The position numbers and the translations under genes were made by a program. Of a stretch of DNA of 64,000 nt, positions 26,431 through 34,468 are shown piece by piece (the stretch's first letter is position 1; every line of letters starts with the position of its first letter). Source of the stretch: Ectobacillus sp042610425 (lineage in GTDB: Bacteria > Bacillota > Bacilli > Bacillales > Bacillaceae_G). The stretch spans positions 1,736,001 through 1,800,000 of the forward strand of contig NZ_JBGJZM010000001.1 in NCBI RefSeq assembly GCF_042610425.1, written 5' to 3'. The notes under the pieces were generated by a model. It was not told the origin of the DNA. It saw only the letters and a list, made by a program, of their open reading frames with translations, and did no database searches.

Positions 26431-27081
26431 TTAATAGTTGGCATCTTTTAAGGATTTTTGTTTATACATATTTTGATCAGCAATACTCAATAAACCATCT
26501 AATGTTTTCGCATCGTTTGGGTACACAGATGTTCCAATAGAAACAGAGATATCTATATTTAGCTCTTCAGATAATTTTCTTAATTCGTTATTTATGTGGT
26601 TAATTATTCTATCCATGCCATTTATTTCGATAAAAGGAGTAATAATAATAAATTCATCTCCTGCAAGACGAGCAACAATATCTTTTTTCCTTGTAATTTT
26701 TACTAATAAATTTGAAAGATGTTTAAGCACTTCATCACCGATCTCGTGTCCATCCTTATCATTTATTATTTTAAAATTGTTTATATCGACAAAAAATAAT
26801 ATTAACTTCTCATTTTTTCTGTCCATTAGAACTGAAATTTTAGGAAATATACGATAAATGTATCTCCTATTGTAGATTTTTGTTAAAGGATCATTTTCTG
26901 AAAGAAATTTAACCATATCATATTGTTTTCCTAACCACCAAAAAACAGGAGCTAAACCCAAACTAATAAAAGGAAATCCATAAGGGGGATAATTGTAATA
27001 AAGAACTCCATACTCTCTGAGTGCTTGTATAACTACTATCATAACTACTAACCCGGTTATTCTTCCATTATATTTCATCAT
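26431..27081 (-). CDS. Diguanylate cyclase (GGDEF domain) with N-terminal membrane segments
   Basis: ATG 27081 follows ATGGGGAGAA. The N-terminal 50 residues carry two hydrophobic helices. The GGDEF domain (about 60-216) has DPLTKIYNRR, FFVDINNFKIINDKDGH (metal Asp) and the active-site motif AGDEF (140-144). The RxxD inhibitory site (R131-D134) is exactly five residues before it. Such proteins condense two GTP into cyclic di-GMP; the A for G change is tolerated in some active cyclases. The short N-terminus looks like a truncated membrane sensor. The gene is monocistronic. Confidence 0.85.
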   Translation of the reverse strand: MMKYNGRITGLVVMIVVIQALREYGVLYYNYPPYGFPFISLGLAPVFWWLGKQYDMVKFLSENDPLTKIYNRRYIYRIFPKISVLMDRKNEKLILFFVDINNFKIINDKDGHEIGDEVLKHLSNLLVKITRKKDIVARLAGDEFIIITPFIEINGMDRIINHINNELRKLSEELNIDISVSIGTSVYPNDAKTLDGLLSIADQNMYKQKSLKDANY

Positions 27082-27295
27082 TTCTCCCCATATATTGTAT
27101 AATAAAGTTTTCCTTCACTAAATTTTTTGTATTTTAAAAAGCAATGGCAATAACATTGAATTTTTCGAATATCAGAAATCTATAATAAACTATTTTACTT
27201 TAGAAAATGAAAAAAATAAACAATCTTTTCTTCAGGTAACCTGAGACTATAGTCATAATGAACAATAGGCTGCCAATGGTATCCGACGCTTCAAC

Positions 27296-27352
27296 TCTTG
27301 CTCCCAATAAAGAAGACGCCTTCATGTTCAAGAAAGGCGCCCTATTCTGGAA
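27296..27352 (+). repeat. Dispersed intergenic repeat, diverged copy
   Basis: CTTGCTCCCAATAAAGAAGA is followed by CGCCTTCATGTTCAAGAAAG and GCGCCCTATTCTGGAA. The arrangement is that of subtype 1 with substitutions. Confidence 0.5.
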
Positions 27353-27627
27353 TAACTAAGATGTGACCTCAGCCTTAGTACCAATTAATTGTTCTTCTAC
27401 TAACAGCCCCCGTTAGTTTAAGTAGATTTATTCACAAACTTTAACCTTTATTTGATTTTTTATCAAAAAGGAGAAACTGTAATGTTCTATTTTAAAACTG
27501 TCTCGGCTGGGGTAAATGCTTCCCATTGATTATATTTCGTTGTTATTGATAAAATTAACCAATACTCTCTAAATGGATTCGCTAAGTTTTTCTGCTTTGG
27601 TAAGACGAAAGTTATTAACCCAAGGGC

Positions 27628-27795
27628 TTGACTGACCTGTCACCTAGTGAGTTTGCTCAAATTTTCTCCTTGATTCTTTTTGAAGCAAAGGGGACAACAT
27701 CGCATATTGACTCTTCATTCGTTAAACCCAAATATAGATATTATATGGGGGAACATTTTTATAAATCAAAGGTTTGTTTTAATTTTAAAAAATAA
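27628..27795 (+). other. Short coding-like fragment of unknown origin
   Basis: A 55-codon frame from TTG 27628 to TAA 27793 reads LTDLSPSEFAQIFSLILFEA, then KGTTSHIDSSFVKPKYRYYM. Composition is protein-like, but there is no ribosome binding site and upstream frames are broken, so it is probably the tail of a decayed gene. Confidence 0.3.
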
Positions 27796-27909
27796 CCCCT
27801 GTCCAAAAACAGAGATATCTTTCTAAAGATATAGTGAATTTTTAATGCCCTACACAAAAGGGGATAACTTTCATTTAGGCTTGTTTTTTATTCCGTTATA
27901 ATAAATACG

Positions 27910-29004
27910 TTAAACTATCAGTTCCAATACTTTATGCTGCCTGCACAGTTCTTTAGTAAATGTTGTTGCTAAGTGATCGGATTTAAAATTAGAACTAAAA
28001 ATCCACCCGGATTCATAGTCCGTATATTTATTTTTCACATATTGGATAGCCTTATGGAATAAGGCTAGAATAACACCGCCCCCCTGGTATTCCGGCAAGA
28101 CCGCAATTTCAGCGATGATGATCCGTTTAATGCGGTGAGGAAACAGTTTATTTTTAATATAAGTGGCGACTCCTAAAGTTCCCCCGTTGGGCACTAATTC
28201 ATTTATGTCTGGATACCACAAAATATAGCCAATCGGAACACCTTCCTTTTCGGCGATTATTAGGCATTCACCATTGATGAATAAGGAAAGACTTTTGAAT
28301 AACTCGTAATCTTCTTCAAAAGTGGTAGGAAAGTATAGGGGATGATCCATAAAGCACTTGCTACTAATTGCTGAATAAATTTTTATTTCGTTTTTTAACT
28401 GGGTAAAATCTGAGGTTCTAAACGAGAAGTTTCTATTGACACGTTGGATGATTCTTTGGTATTTAACCAATTGTATCTCCGAATCTTTGATTTTTCCTTG
28501 ATAGCAATTTAGCAAAAATTCTTCGGTGGCATATTTAGTGAAATAGCTCAGGTAATAGGGGGGATTATATGTGCCCCCAAATACAGGGGGATTATTATAT
28601 GAATTGGCAAGAATTCCAATTCCGTAACTCATATGTCCATTCACACCAATAATAATTTTCTTTATTCCTCGTTCACGGCTAATTTTATAAGCTTCCTCAA
28701 CCAGCAAATCTACTGCATCCTGGACACCTTCAATAGCTTCAAAAAATCCAATCTGACAAACAGCCGGATAGTTTTTTGCCACTATATAAATACAGGCTGC
28801 AACAATTTCCCCCTTCTGTTCAACAACAACCGGGTCAATCAATAAACAATTTTCACAAAAACTCCCACGTTTTTTCAACATCATTTTTAATATTTGTGAA
28901 AAGCCTGATTTGTAAGCAGTAATTCCTCTATATACTTTCTTTGTAAACTTAAAAAGCTTTCTTTTTTGTCTTCTGCTTTTGCAGTGTAAAAGTCGAAAAT
29001 CCAA
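27910..29004 (-). CDS. GNAT-family N-acetyltransferase (two-domain)
   Basis: The start is TTG 29004, following GCAGGTGATTAA. The 364-residue protein has two GNAT-like halves. The N-terminal half has IVAACIYIVAKNYPAVCQIGFFEA. The C-terminal half has YILWYPDINELVP, then IIIAEIAVLPEYQGGGVILALF, whose QGGG-V-LAL is the acetyl-CoA pyrophosphate loop. The acceptor is unknown. No operon partner is adjacent, and a second same-strand frame at 28887-29135 overlaps its start but is not supported. Confidence 0.75.
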   Translation of the reverse strand: MDFRLLHCKSRRQKRKLFKFTKKVYRGITAYKSGFSQILKMMLKKRGSFCENCLLIDPVVVEQKGEIVAACIYIVAKNYPAVCQIGFFEAIEGVQDAVDLLVEEAYKISRERGIKKIIIGVNGHMSYGIGILANSYNNPPVFGGTYNPPYYLSYFTKYATEEFLLNCYQGKIKDSEIQLVKYQRIIQRVNRNFSFRTSDFTQLKNEIKIYSAISSKCFMDHPLYFPTTFEEDYELFKSLSLFINGECLIIAEKEGVPIGYILWYPDINELVPNGGTLGVATYIKNKLFPHRIKRIIIAEIAVLPEYQGGGVILALFHKAIQYVKNKYTDYESGWIFSSNFKSDHLATTFTKELCRQHKVLELIV

Positions 29005-29674
29005 TTAATCACCTGCCCTTCTCTTGTAAGTCTGTTTCTACAGAGTATGTATGAAAGGGACAAGGGTGAGGGCGATAGAGAAAAAGCTGTCAATATAAAT
29101 GGAAGCTGCTTTACCTCTTCCATCTTATAAACCAATGACCTTAGTTGAGTAAAAAACCATCTTTTGAACAGCAGCCGGCTCTACCAGTAATGCACCCTTT
29201 GCTTAGATGACAAACATTTTCTATAGTAGAGCACTTTTTAAGATTAGATCAATCATTAACATTACACTTGTGAATGAAGGAAAATGGCAAATATTAAGAA
29301 TATGAGAGTGAATACTTAGCTAAATCACCAAATAAAGAGAAAATAGATGCTGCCAGTGGTATGTCTTCGGTTCCCATCATTGCTCCAGATTGTTAAAATT
29401 ACCATTTGGGAAATGTACAGAATACACATAAAGGAATCAAAAAAATAATGAAAGTTATTCGTAAAGTGGATTCTCAAGTAAGACCTGCTATTTTCTGTGG
29501 GATCATGCCGTTAATTAAGAATACTTAAAAACCTGGTGGGGGTGATATGCTTATTGGGGATAATTATGGTGGTAGCACATATTTTTCATCATATTATCTA
29601 ACTGCTTTTTACAGTAACAAAAAAGGCCGTTTTAAACGGCTTATTTCATATTTTTGTATTACTAAAAGAACTAG
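29005..29674. other. Intergenic region, no supported gene
   Basis: It contains a partial dispersed-repeat piece at 29380-29400 (TTGCTCCAGATTGTTAAAAT) and a short hairpin near 29622 (AAGGCCGTTTTAAACGGCTT). A small plus-strand frame at 29547-29744 overlaps a minus-strand pseudogene and is not convincing. Confidence 0.35.
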
Positions 29675-29835
29675 CTATGTGAAAATTGTTACTCCTATTG
29701 AAATACAATGGGTAGCAGTTGCTTTATTAGTGAGTTCCAAATAAAAAAATTCTCCAACTCCTATCGGTTCTTTCCCAACTGGGAGAGTAGCAATCACCAT
29801 ATTTGTGGTTCTATCAATGACGGAAACAGTTTAGC
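29675..29835 (-). pseudogene. C-terminal fragment of a YVTN-type beta-propeller protein
   Basis: The minus strand reads NTVSVIDRTTNMVIATLPVG then KEPIGVG, the hallmark of YVTN beta-propeller repeats, followed by about 20 residues and a stop at 29675. Only the last blade is left. Confidence 0.6.
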
Positions 29836-29869
29836 CAATGAATTTAAATATACTCCGAGGTATTAATTA

Positions 29870-30652
29870 TTATTTTGATAACTGAACTAAATAAAGATGA
29901 CTTTTATACATTTCTTCTGCATCAGTTATATCTTTAAGCGTAATTTCATATATATACGGTCTGCTCGCTAAAAATGGTAGAATGGGTTTCCAATTAATTC
30001 TGCCAGTTCCTAGTTGTAATCCATCATGTTTCCGACCTTCGCTATCTACAACGTGGAAATATTGAATATATGAATCCATTTTTTGTATCTGCTCTAACAA
30101 TAACTTGTTATTACCCCTGAAGGAGATAAAAGCGTGGCTAATATCGTAAGCCACTGGCAAATTTAATGGTCTAACAAAATCCTCGAACCAATTCGGATTT
30201 TCAGCAGTAAAAAGACCATTAATGGAATTTTCCCATAAAAAAACTTCTTTGCCGTATGACAAAATCTGTTTGATTTCATTTACCATTTTATCTTTATTTT
30301 CCTTATTAATTTTAGATGTGACCGTGAGTATATAGTGGGGGTGAATGACACATTTAATAGAATGTGATAAACAAATATCAGCAAGAATCCTTGTAGATAA
30401 ATGATAAAAGAGATAGTCTTCTTTCTGTTCGTGGATAATGTCTAAATATCTTCCATTGTGCTTTGAAGGGTGATGTAAATATACGTCACATCCTAGGCTA
30501 GAAAGCATTGTGATGGTATTTTCTAATTGTTTTCTTTTGTCACCAAACAAATCGTCCTCATTTAAATGAAGTTCAATAATATCTGGCTTATATTGTAATC
30601 GGTCATACAATTGTTCAGGATGGTATGAACATTTTAATCCTAACTTCAACAA
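29870..30652 (-). CDS. Sugar phosphate isomerase/epimerase-like TIM-barrel protein
   Basis: The start is TTG 30652 after AAGGTGGTGATGTGTTTTG. This 260-residue protein belongs to the xylose-isomerase-like (AP endonuclease 2) TIM-barrel group. DIIELHLNEDDLF, VYLHHPSKHNG, VFLWENS, VAYDISHAF and YFHVVDSEGRKHDGLQLGTG supply the expected metal-binding His, Glu and Asp residues. The family includes sugar epimerases, inosose dehydratases and endonuclease IV; this one cannot be placed further. It lies 94 bp downstream of the MFS gene on the same strand and may be read with it. Confidence 0.8.
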   Translation of the reverse strand: MLKLGLKCSYHPEQLYDRLQYKPDIIELHLNEDDLFGDKRKQLENTITMLSSLGCDVYLHHPSKHNGRYLDIIHEQKEDYLFYHLSTRILADICLSHSIKCVIHPHYILTVTSKINKENKDKMVNEIKQILSYGKEVFLWENSINGLFTAENPNWFEDFVRPLNLPVAYDISHAFISFRGNNKLLLEQIQKMDSYIQYFHVVDSEGRKHDGLQLGTGRINWKPILPFLASRPYIYEITLKDITDAEEMYKSHLYLVQLSK

Positions 30653-30745
30653 AACACATCACCACCTTCGAAATTTCGAAATAATACTATTGTATGAGAA
30701 ACGTTTATCTACACTCCCTTTATTAATCACTGTCTATTAATAAAC

Positions 30746-32143
30746 CTATTCAGTTTTAGTTCGTACAAATTTCCAAACTAATATTGTCGCTAAAAGGTAA
30801 GCGATAGACATAACTAAAAATGTATTACTTGCCCCATTACTCCAATTTTGGGATTCGTCAAGTACAGCTCCCATTACCGCTATACCTACTAAAGCACCAA
30901 TTTGTCTATTTGCATTTAAGGTTGCTCCAGCAATATTTGCATTAGAACCAGCATCTTGCATAACAGCTGCAGTCATAGCTGGAACTGCTACACCGATTCC
31001 GCCATTAACTATTGCGTAAATAACCGCAATAATCCAATAAGGCATTGTAGGAGAAATTGCGGTCAATATGAATGACCCTATTGCGGCTAATAGTAAAGAT
31101 AGTAGTAAAGGAGTTTTAACCCCTAATTTAGTTGTCAATCTAGCAAATAGTAAATTTCCGATTACAAAAACAACCATCATTGGTAATAACTCCAAACCCG
31201 CTAAAAATGGACTAGCTCCACGTGCCTTTTGAAGAAATAAACCAAACATGAAAATACCGCCAAACATGGAGAAATTTATAAAAAACCCAACCGTATTTCC
31301 AGCTGAAAAACTTTTATTTTTAAATAATTTTTTTGGAATAATAGGATTTTTAGATTTATTTTCTCTTATTATGAATAAAATTCCAGATGCAAACATTAGA
31401 ATAACTATTCCTATAATCCGAGGTGAAACCCATCCTAGGGTTGGTCCTTGAATAAGAGCATATGATAGCAGCGCTAAAGTGGTAATGCCTAAAATATTAC
31501 TAATAACACTGAGCTTAATTTGTACACGAGGTGGTTGCTCAACGATGAAATATGCGAGCACAATCCCGACAATACCAATTGGTATGTTTATTAAAAAGAT
31601 ACTTTGCCAACCCAATGTATTAACCAATGCACCACCAATAAAGGGTCCTAAGCCCGCAGCAACGGATACAATTGATTGCCATATTCCAAAAATCTTAGCT
31701 CGTTTTACAGGATCTGAAAAAGAGAATGCTAATAAGCTCAGCGAACTTGGCATAAACAACGCTGCTCCAATTCCTTGAATAATTCGTGCTGTTATAAGAG
31801 TATTTCCATTCGGCGCTAGAGCACAAAATATTGATGCAAGTACGAAAAAGACTAATCCAATTAAATACACATTTTTGGCACCGTATCGATTAGCTAATGA
31901 TCCTCCAGCAAGTAACAAAGAAGCGAATGATAAAATATAGCCATCGACTACCCAGGTTGCCCCTGAAATCCCCATATTTAATTTATTCTGAATATCTGCT
32001 ACTGCAACAGTTACTACTGTTACATCCAATGTTGCCATAAAAAAACCCAATGCTAACGCAATTAATATCCAAATATCTGATGAAAGTTCTAATTGTTGTT
32101 TAGTAGCTGTGTTTGTATTTATATTAATCTGTGATTTTGACAT
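30746..32143 (-). CDS. MFS drug efflux transporter, DHA2 (14-TM, EmrB/QacA) family
   Basis: ATG 32143 follows GAGGACTGATTTGAG. The 465-residue protein has about 14 hydrophobic segments. DHA2 motifs include FFMATLDVTVVTVAV (helix 1), GGSLANRYGAKNVYLIG (motif A) and RIIQGIGAALFMPSSLSL (motif B/C region). It is expected to export drugs or metabolites by proton antiport at the plasma membrane. It is divergently arranged with an HxlR regulator 244 bp away, which probably controls it. Confidence 0.9.
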   Translation of the reverse strand: MSKSQININTNTATKQQLELSSDIWILIALALGFFMATLDVTVVTVAVADIQNKLNMGISGATWVVDGYILSFASLLLAGGSLANRYGAKNVYLIGLVFFVLASIFCALAPNGNTLITARIIQGIGAALFMPSSLSLLAFSFSDPVKRAKIFGIWQSIVSVAAGLGPFIGGALVNTLGWQSIFLINIPIGIVGIVLAYFIVEQPPRVQIKLSVISNILGITTLALLSYALIQGPTLGWVSPRIIGIVILMFASGILFIIRENKSKNPIIPKKLFKNKSFSAGNTVGFFINFSMFGGIFMFGLFLQKARGASPFLAGLELLPMMVVFVIGNLLFARLTTKLGVKTPLLLSLLLAAIGSFILTAISPTMPYWIIAVIYAIVNGGIGVAVPAMTAAVMQDAGSNANIAGATLNANRQIGALVGIAVMGAVLDESQNWSNGASNTFLVMSIAYLLATILVWKFVRTKTE

Positions 32144-32316
32144 CTCAAATCAGTCCTCTCATAATTTAGTATTGACAATTCAAAAAACCACTAATTAGAA
32201 TATTATATATTTATAGACAAATTTACATAATTATCACCGCCCTACTTTAAATTAAGAAAATATATTTCCAAATCTCAATCATGTAAAAAAATGGAACACA
32301 ATGTTATAATAAACAA

Positions 32317-32339
32317 AGTACTTTTATTATTAAAGTACT
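32317..32339. promoter_or_regulatory. Probable HxlR operator
   Basis: AGTACTTT-TATTATT-AAAGTACT is a perfect inverted repeat (8+7+8) about 50 bp before the hxlR-type gene, in the region shared with the divergent MFS gene. Confidence 0.6.
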
Positions 32340-32387
32340 GATATTTTTTACATATACTTTCTTAAACTATAGTGAGGGGAGATTATA

Positions 32388-32729
32388 ATGTCTGATTATA
32401 CTAAAGATGATCACTGTGCTTGTTCTATTGAAATAGCAATGGATGTAATAGGAGGGAAATGGAAATTTATTATTCTTAGAGATCTTTTCTTGGGTCCTAA
32501 AAGATTTGGAGAATTACAAAGATCAATAAATGTAAACAGTCCAAAAACCCTTTCCATTCGATTAAAAGAGTTAGAAAAAGAAGGAATTATAAGAAGAAGG
32601 ATTTATTCTGAAATTCCGCCGCATGTAGAATATTCCCTTACAGAAAAGGGACAAACTCTTCTTCCAATTTTTAATGCTATGAAAGATTGGGTAAATAAGT
32701 GGGACCTTCTGGAGAAAAAGGGGAAATAA
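32388..32729 (+). CDS. HxlR-family transcriptional regulator
   Basis: ATG 32388 follows GTGAGGGGAGATTATA. The 113-residue winged-helix protein shows the HxlR hallmarks: an N-terminal Cys (HCACSIEIAMDVIGGKWKF), ILRDLFLGPKRFGELQRSI, the recognition helix SPKTLSIRLKELEKEGII and the wing RRIYSEIPPHVEYSLTEKG. HxlR proteins of this type often sense aldehydes, diamide or quinones through the N-terminal Cys. The gene is divergent from the MFS exporter and ends at a terminator (32737-32776). Confidence 0.9.
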   Translation: MSDYTKDDHCACSIEIAMDVIGGKWKFIILRDLFLGPKRFGELQRSINVNSPKTLSIRLKELEKEGIIRRRIYSEIPPHVEYSLTEKGQTLLPIFNAMKDWVNKWDLLEKKGK

Positions 32730-32736
32730 GATAGAA

Positions 32737-32776
32737 GGTGAAATTTAAGCACCATATTCCACCCCTTTTATTTTTT
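32737..32776 (+). terminator. Terminator of the HxlR gene
   Basis: GGTGAAAT pairs imperfectly with ATTCCACC, followed by CCTTTTATTTTTTC. Confidence 0.65.
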
Positions 32777-32802
32777 CTTGTTGTCTATTTTGTTCTTTTT
32801 CT

Positions 32803-33069
32803 ATGGCTTTTGCTGACTTCTTGCGACTAACCTTTTTCGACTGTACTACTTACAAAGTTACGCACATCTTTTGGACTTTGACTTGTGTTGGAGTCTCATC
32901 CCTTTGTAAAGCCTTTGTATCAGATTTCTGTTCGTCGAGCCAAGATTTTATTCCACGCTTCCTCCAGCCCTTATCTCATGATAAGTACCTTGCGCTTCCT
33001 TAGTGGTTGGTCGATGCGTACCTCCACAGTGGATTTTCACCACCTAGATAGTTGCCATGCCTGGCACAC
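32803..33069 (-). mobile_element. Group IIC intron 5' fragment
   Basis: Read on the minus strand the sequence starts GTGTGCCAGGCATGGC. It continues through GGTGGTGAAAATCCAC, AAGGAAGCGCAAGG, GGCTGGAGGAAGCG, GACGAACAGAAATCTGATA and GGATGAGACTCCAACACAAG, ending AAGTCAGCAAAAGCCATAG. I recall the Oceanobacillus iheyensis group IIC intron RNA as having the same order of segments up to the start of domain IV. The reverse-transcriptase ORF and domains V-VI are absent, so it is dead. It begins 5 nt after the T tract of a terminator, the target preferred by class C introns. Confidence 0.8.
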
Positions 33070-33072
33070 AAC

Positions 33073-33096
33073 GAAAAAGCACCCCAATGGATGCTT
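33073..33096 (-). terminator. Terminator of the zinc-ribbon gene, group IIC intron target
   Basis: On the minus strand AAGCATCC-ATTG-GGGTGCTT is followed by TTTCG. It overlaps the end of the zinc-ribbon gene. The group IIC intron starts directly behind it. Confidence 0.75.
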
Positions 33097-33325
33097 AAAT
33101 CGATTTAATAAATTTATTCTTGTTGTTACATCTAGGACATTTTACAGTTACTTCAACTTGATTTTTATCACAGAATACAAGATCTCCCGTATATTCTATT
33201 TCAGGTGTTTCTACTACCCCAACTGGTTTACTATTGGAAATATCACCACACCACTTTAATAGAATTCCACATCTAAAGCAATTGTTATCTCCTTTGATTT
33301 TGCTTACATTTAACAATACTTTCAT
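33095..33325 (-). CDS. Small zinc-ribbon protein of unknown function
   Basis: This reading frame has up to 76 residues. ATG 33325 is immediately preceded by AAAGGGG, too close for that start, so TTG 33316 may be the real one. It has two Cys pairs, CFRCG near the N-terminus and CPRCNNKNKF near the C-terminus, plus further Cys (KWCGD, VFCDK), consistent with a Zn-binding ribbon. Role unknown. Confidence 0.6.
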   Translation of the reverse strand: MKVLLNVSKIKGDNNCFRCGILLKWCGDISNSKPVGVVETPEIEYTGDLVFCDKNQVEVTVKCPRCNNKNKFIKSI

Positions 33326-33689
33326 CCCCTTTAGTTTTACTTTTCGGCAAAAAACGGTAATTCCCTGTTAAAGATTACCAATTTGTAAAACTAATAAATA
33401 TAGTACTTGTCATATCATTGTCGCCTACGTTCTTTATTGTAATTGTACTGCGACGAAAGTACCGCCATCTGATACCTTGTTAAGCATAAATTCATTACCA
33501 ACTTTCTCTTTTTTTCTCTGAAAATGTAAAAAAGAATTTACCATAAAAATATTTTGTTACAATAAAATTCGGAAATGTCTTTATTGTTTAATATTAGGAC
33601 AAGCGCATAGGTTAATGAGCTATATTTGGAAACATACATATTTGACCGAAGTATATTAATGAAGCGATTATTAAAAAAGAGAATGTTGT
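33326..33689. other. Intergenic region, no gene seen
   Basis: This AT-rich stretch shows no supported frame; it leads into gene fragments at 33690-34320. Confidence 0.35.
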
Positions 33690-33778
33690 ATGGACAACCT
33701 AATAAAAGAATTTCAAAATATCCCAACGACCTGTATTTCTGATGCGATGGATGGATATTATTATTTAAGCTTGGAATC
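33690..33778 (+). pseudogene. RraA-family N-terminal fragment
   Basis: ATG 33690 encodes MDNLIKEFQNIPTTCISDAM, typical of the start of RraA-like (oxaloacid aldolase/RNase E regulator-like) proteins. It breaks off after about 25 residues where the antiparallel dehydrogenase fragment begins. Confidence 0.6.
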
Positions 33779-34320
33779 CTATAGCATTTCAGATGTTGAT
33801 TTCGCTTGCATATGGAGAAGTAAATAATCAGGGCCGCCTGCTTTGGAATCTGTTCCTAACATATTAAATCCACCAAATGGCTGGTAATCAACAATTGCAC
33901 CTGTGCAAACACGGTTAATATAAAAATTTCCAACATAGAACTCTTCGCGGGCACGTTCGATATGTCTACGATTATTGGAAATAAGAGCACCAGTTAGACC
34001 GTAATCAGTGTTGTTGACAATTTCCATCATATGGTCAAAATCACGTGCTTTACAGAATGTAACTACTGGTCCGAAAATTTCTTCTTGCATGAGTCGGCTC
34101 TTTTCATCTAAATCAGCAAAAATCGTGGGTTGAATAAAGTAACCTTTAGAATCATCGCCTTCTCCACCTGTCATGAGCTTCCCTTCTTGTTTTCCAATTT
34201 CAATATAATACATAATTTTTTTAACAGCAATCTGTCCAACATAAGGAATCCGTGTGATTTCTTGGGCTGCTTTTGTGTAAAGTATGAGGGCGTTTGTTAC
34301 ATCTATCCTTTGTTCCTAAA
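33779..34320 (-). pseudogene. 1-pyrroline-5-carboxylate dehydrogenase, C-terminal fragment
   Basis: The intact frame (33779-34213) covers YIEIGKQEGKLMTGGEGDD, GYFIQPTIFADLDE, RLMQEEIFGPVVTF, NFYINRVCTGAIVDYQPFGG and DSKAGGPDYLLLHMQAKS, the last third of RocA/PutC-type enzymes of proline and arginine breakdown. Upstream, AQEITRIPYVGQIAVKK extends it to about 34320. The NAD-binding part with the catalytic Glu and Cys is missing, so the enzyme is inactive. Confidence 0.8.
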
Positions 34321-34363
34321 AAGTATGTTATGAAATTAGTAATAACCGACCCCTTTTATCAAA

Positions 34364-34395
34364 CCTTAGATCACTTCAACTGAAGTAATCTAGGG
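34364..34395 (-). terminator. Hairpin behind the Cys/His/Asn protein gene
   Basis: CCTTAGATCACTTCA pairs with TGAAGTAATCTAGGG, a long stem 75 bp past the stop at 34469; the T tract is weak (TTTGAT). Confidence 0.6.
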
Positions 34396-34468
34396 TGTGT
34401 AAAATCCATATTAAGGATTCGAAAATCCTTGACGTTTAAGAAAGTGTACCTTACGATGATGTGAGAGT

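Noticed and set aside
28887..29135. Same-strand frame overlapping the GNAT start
   Set aside because: The GNAT frame has the better ribosome binding site and domain match; this frame shows no motif.
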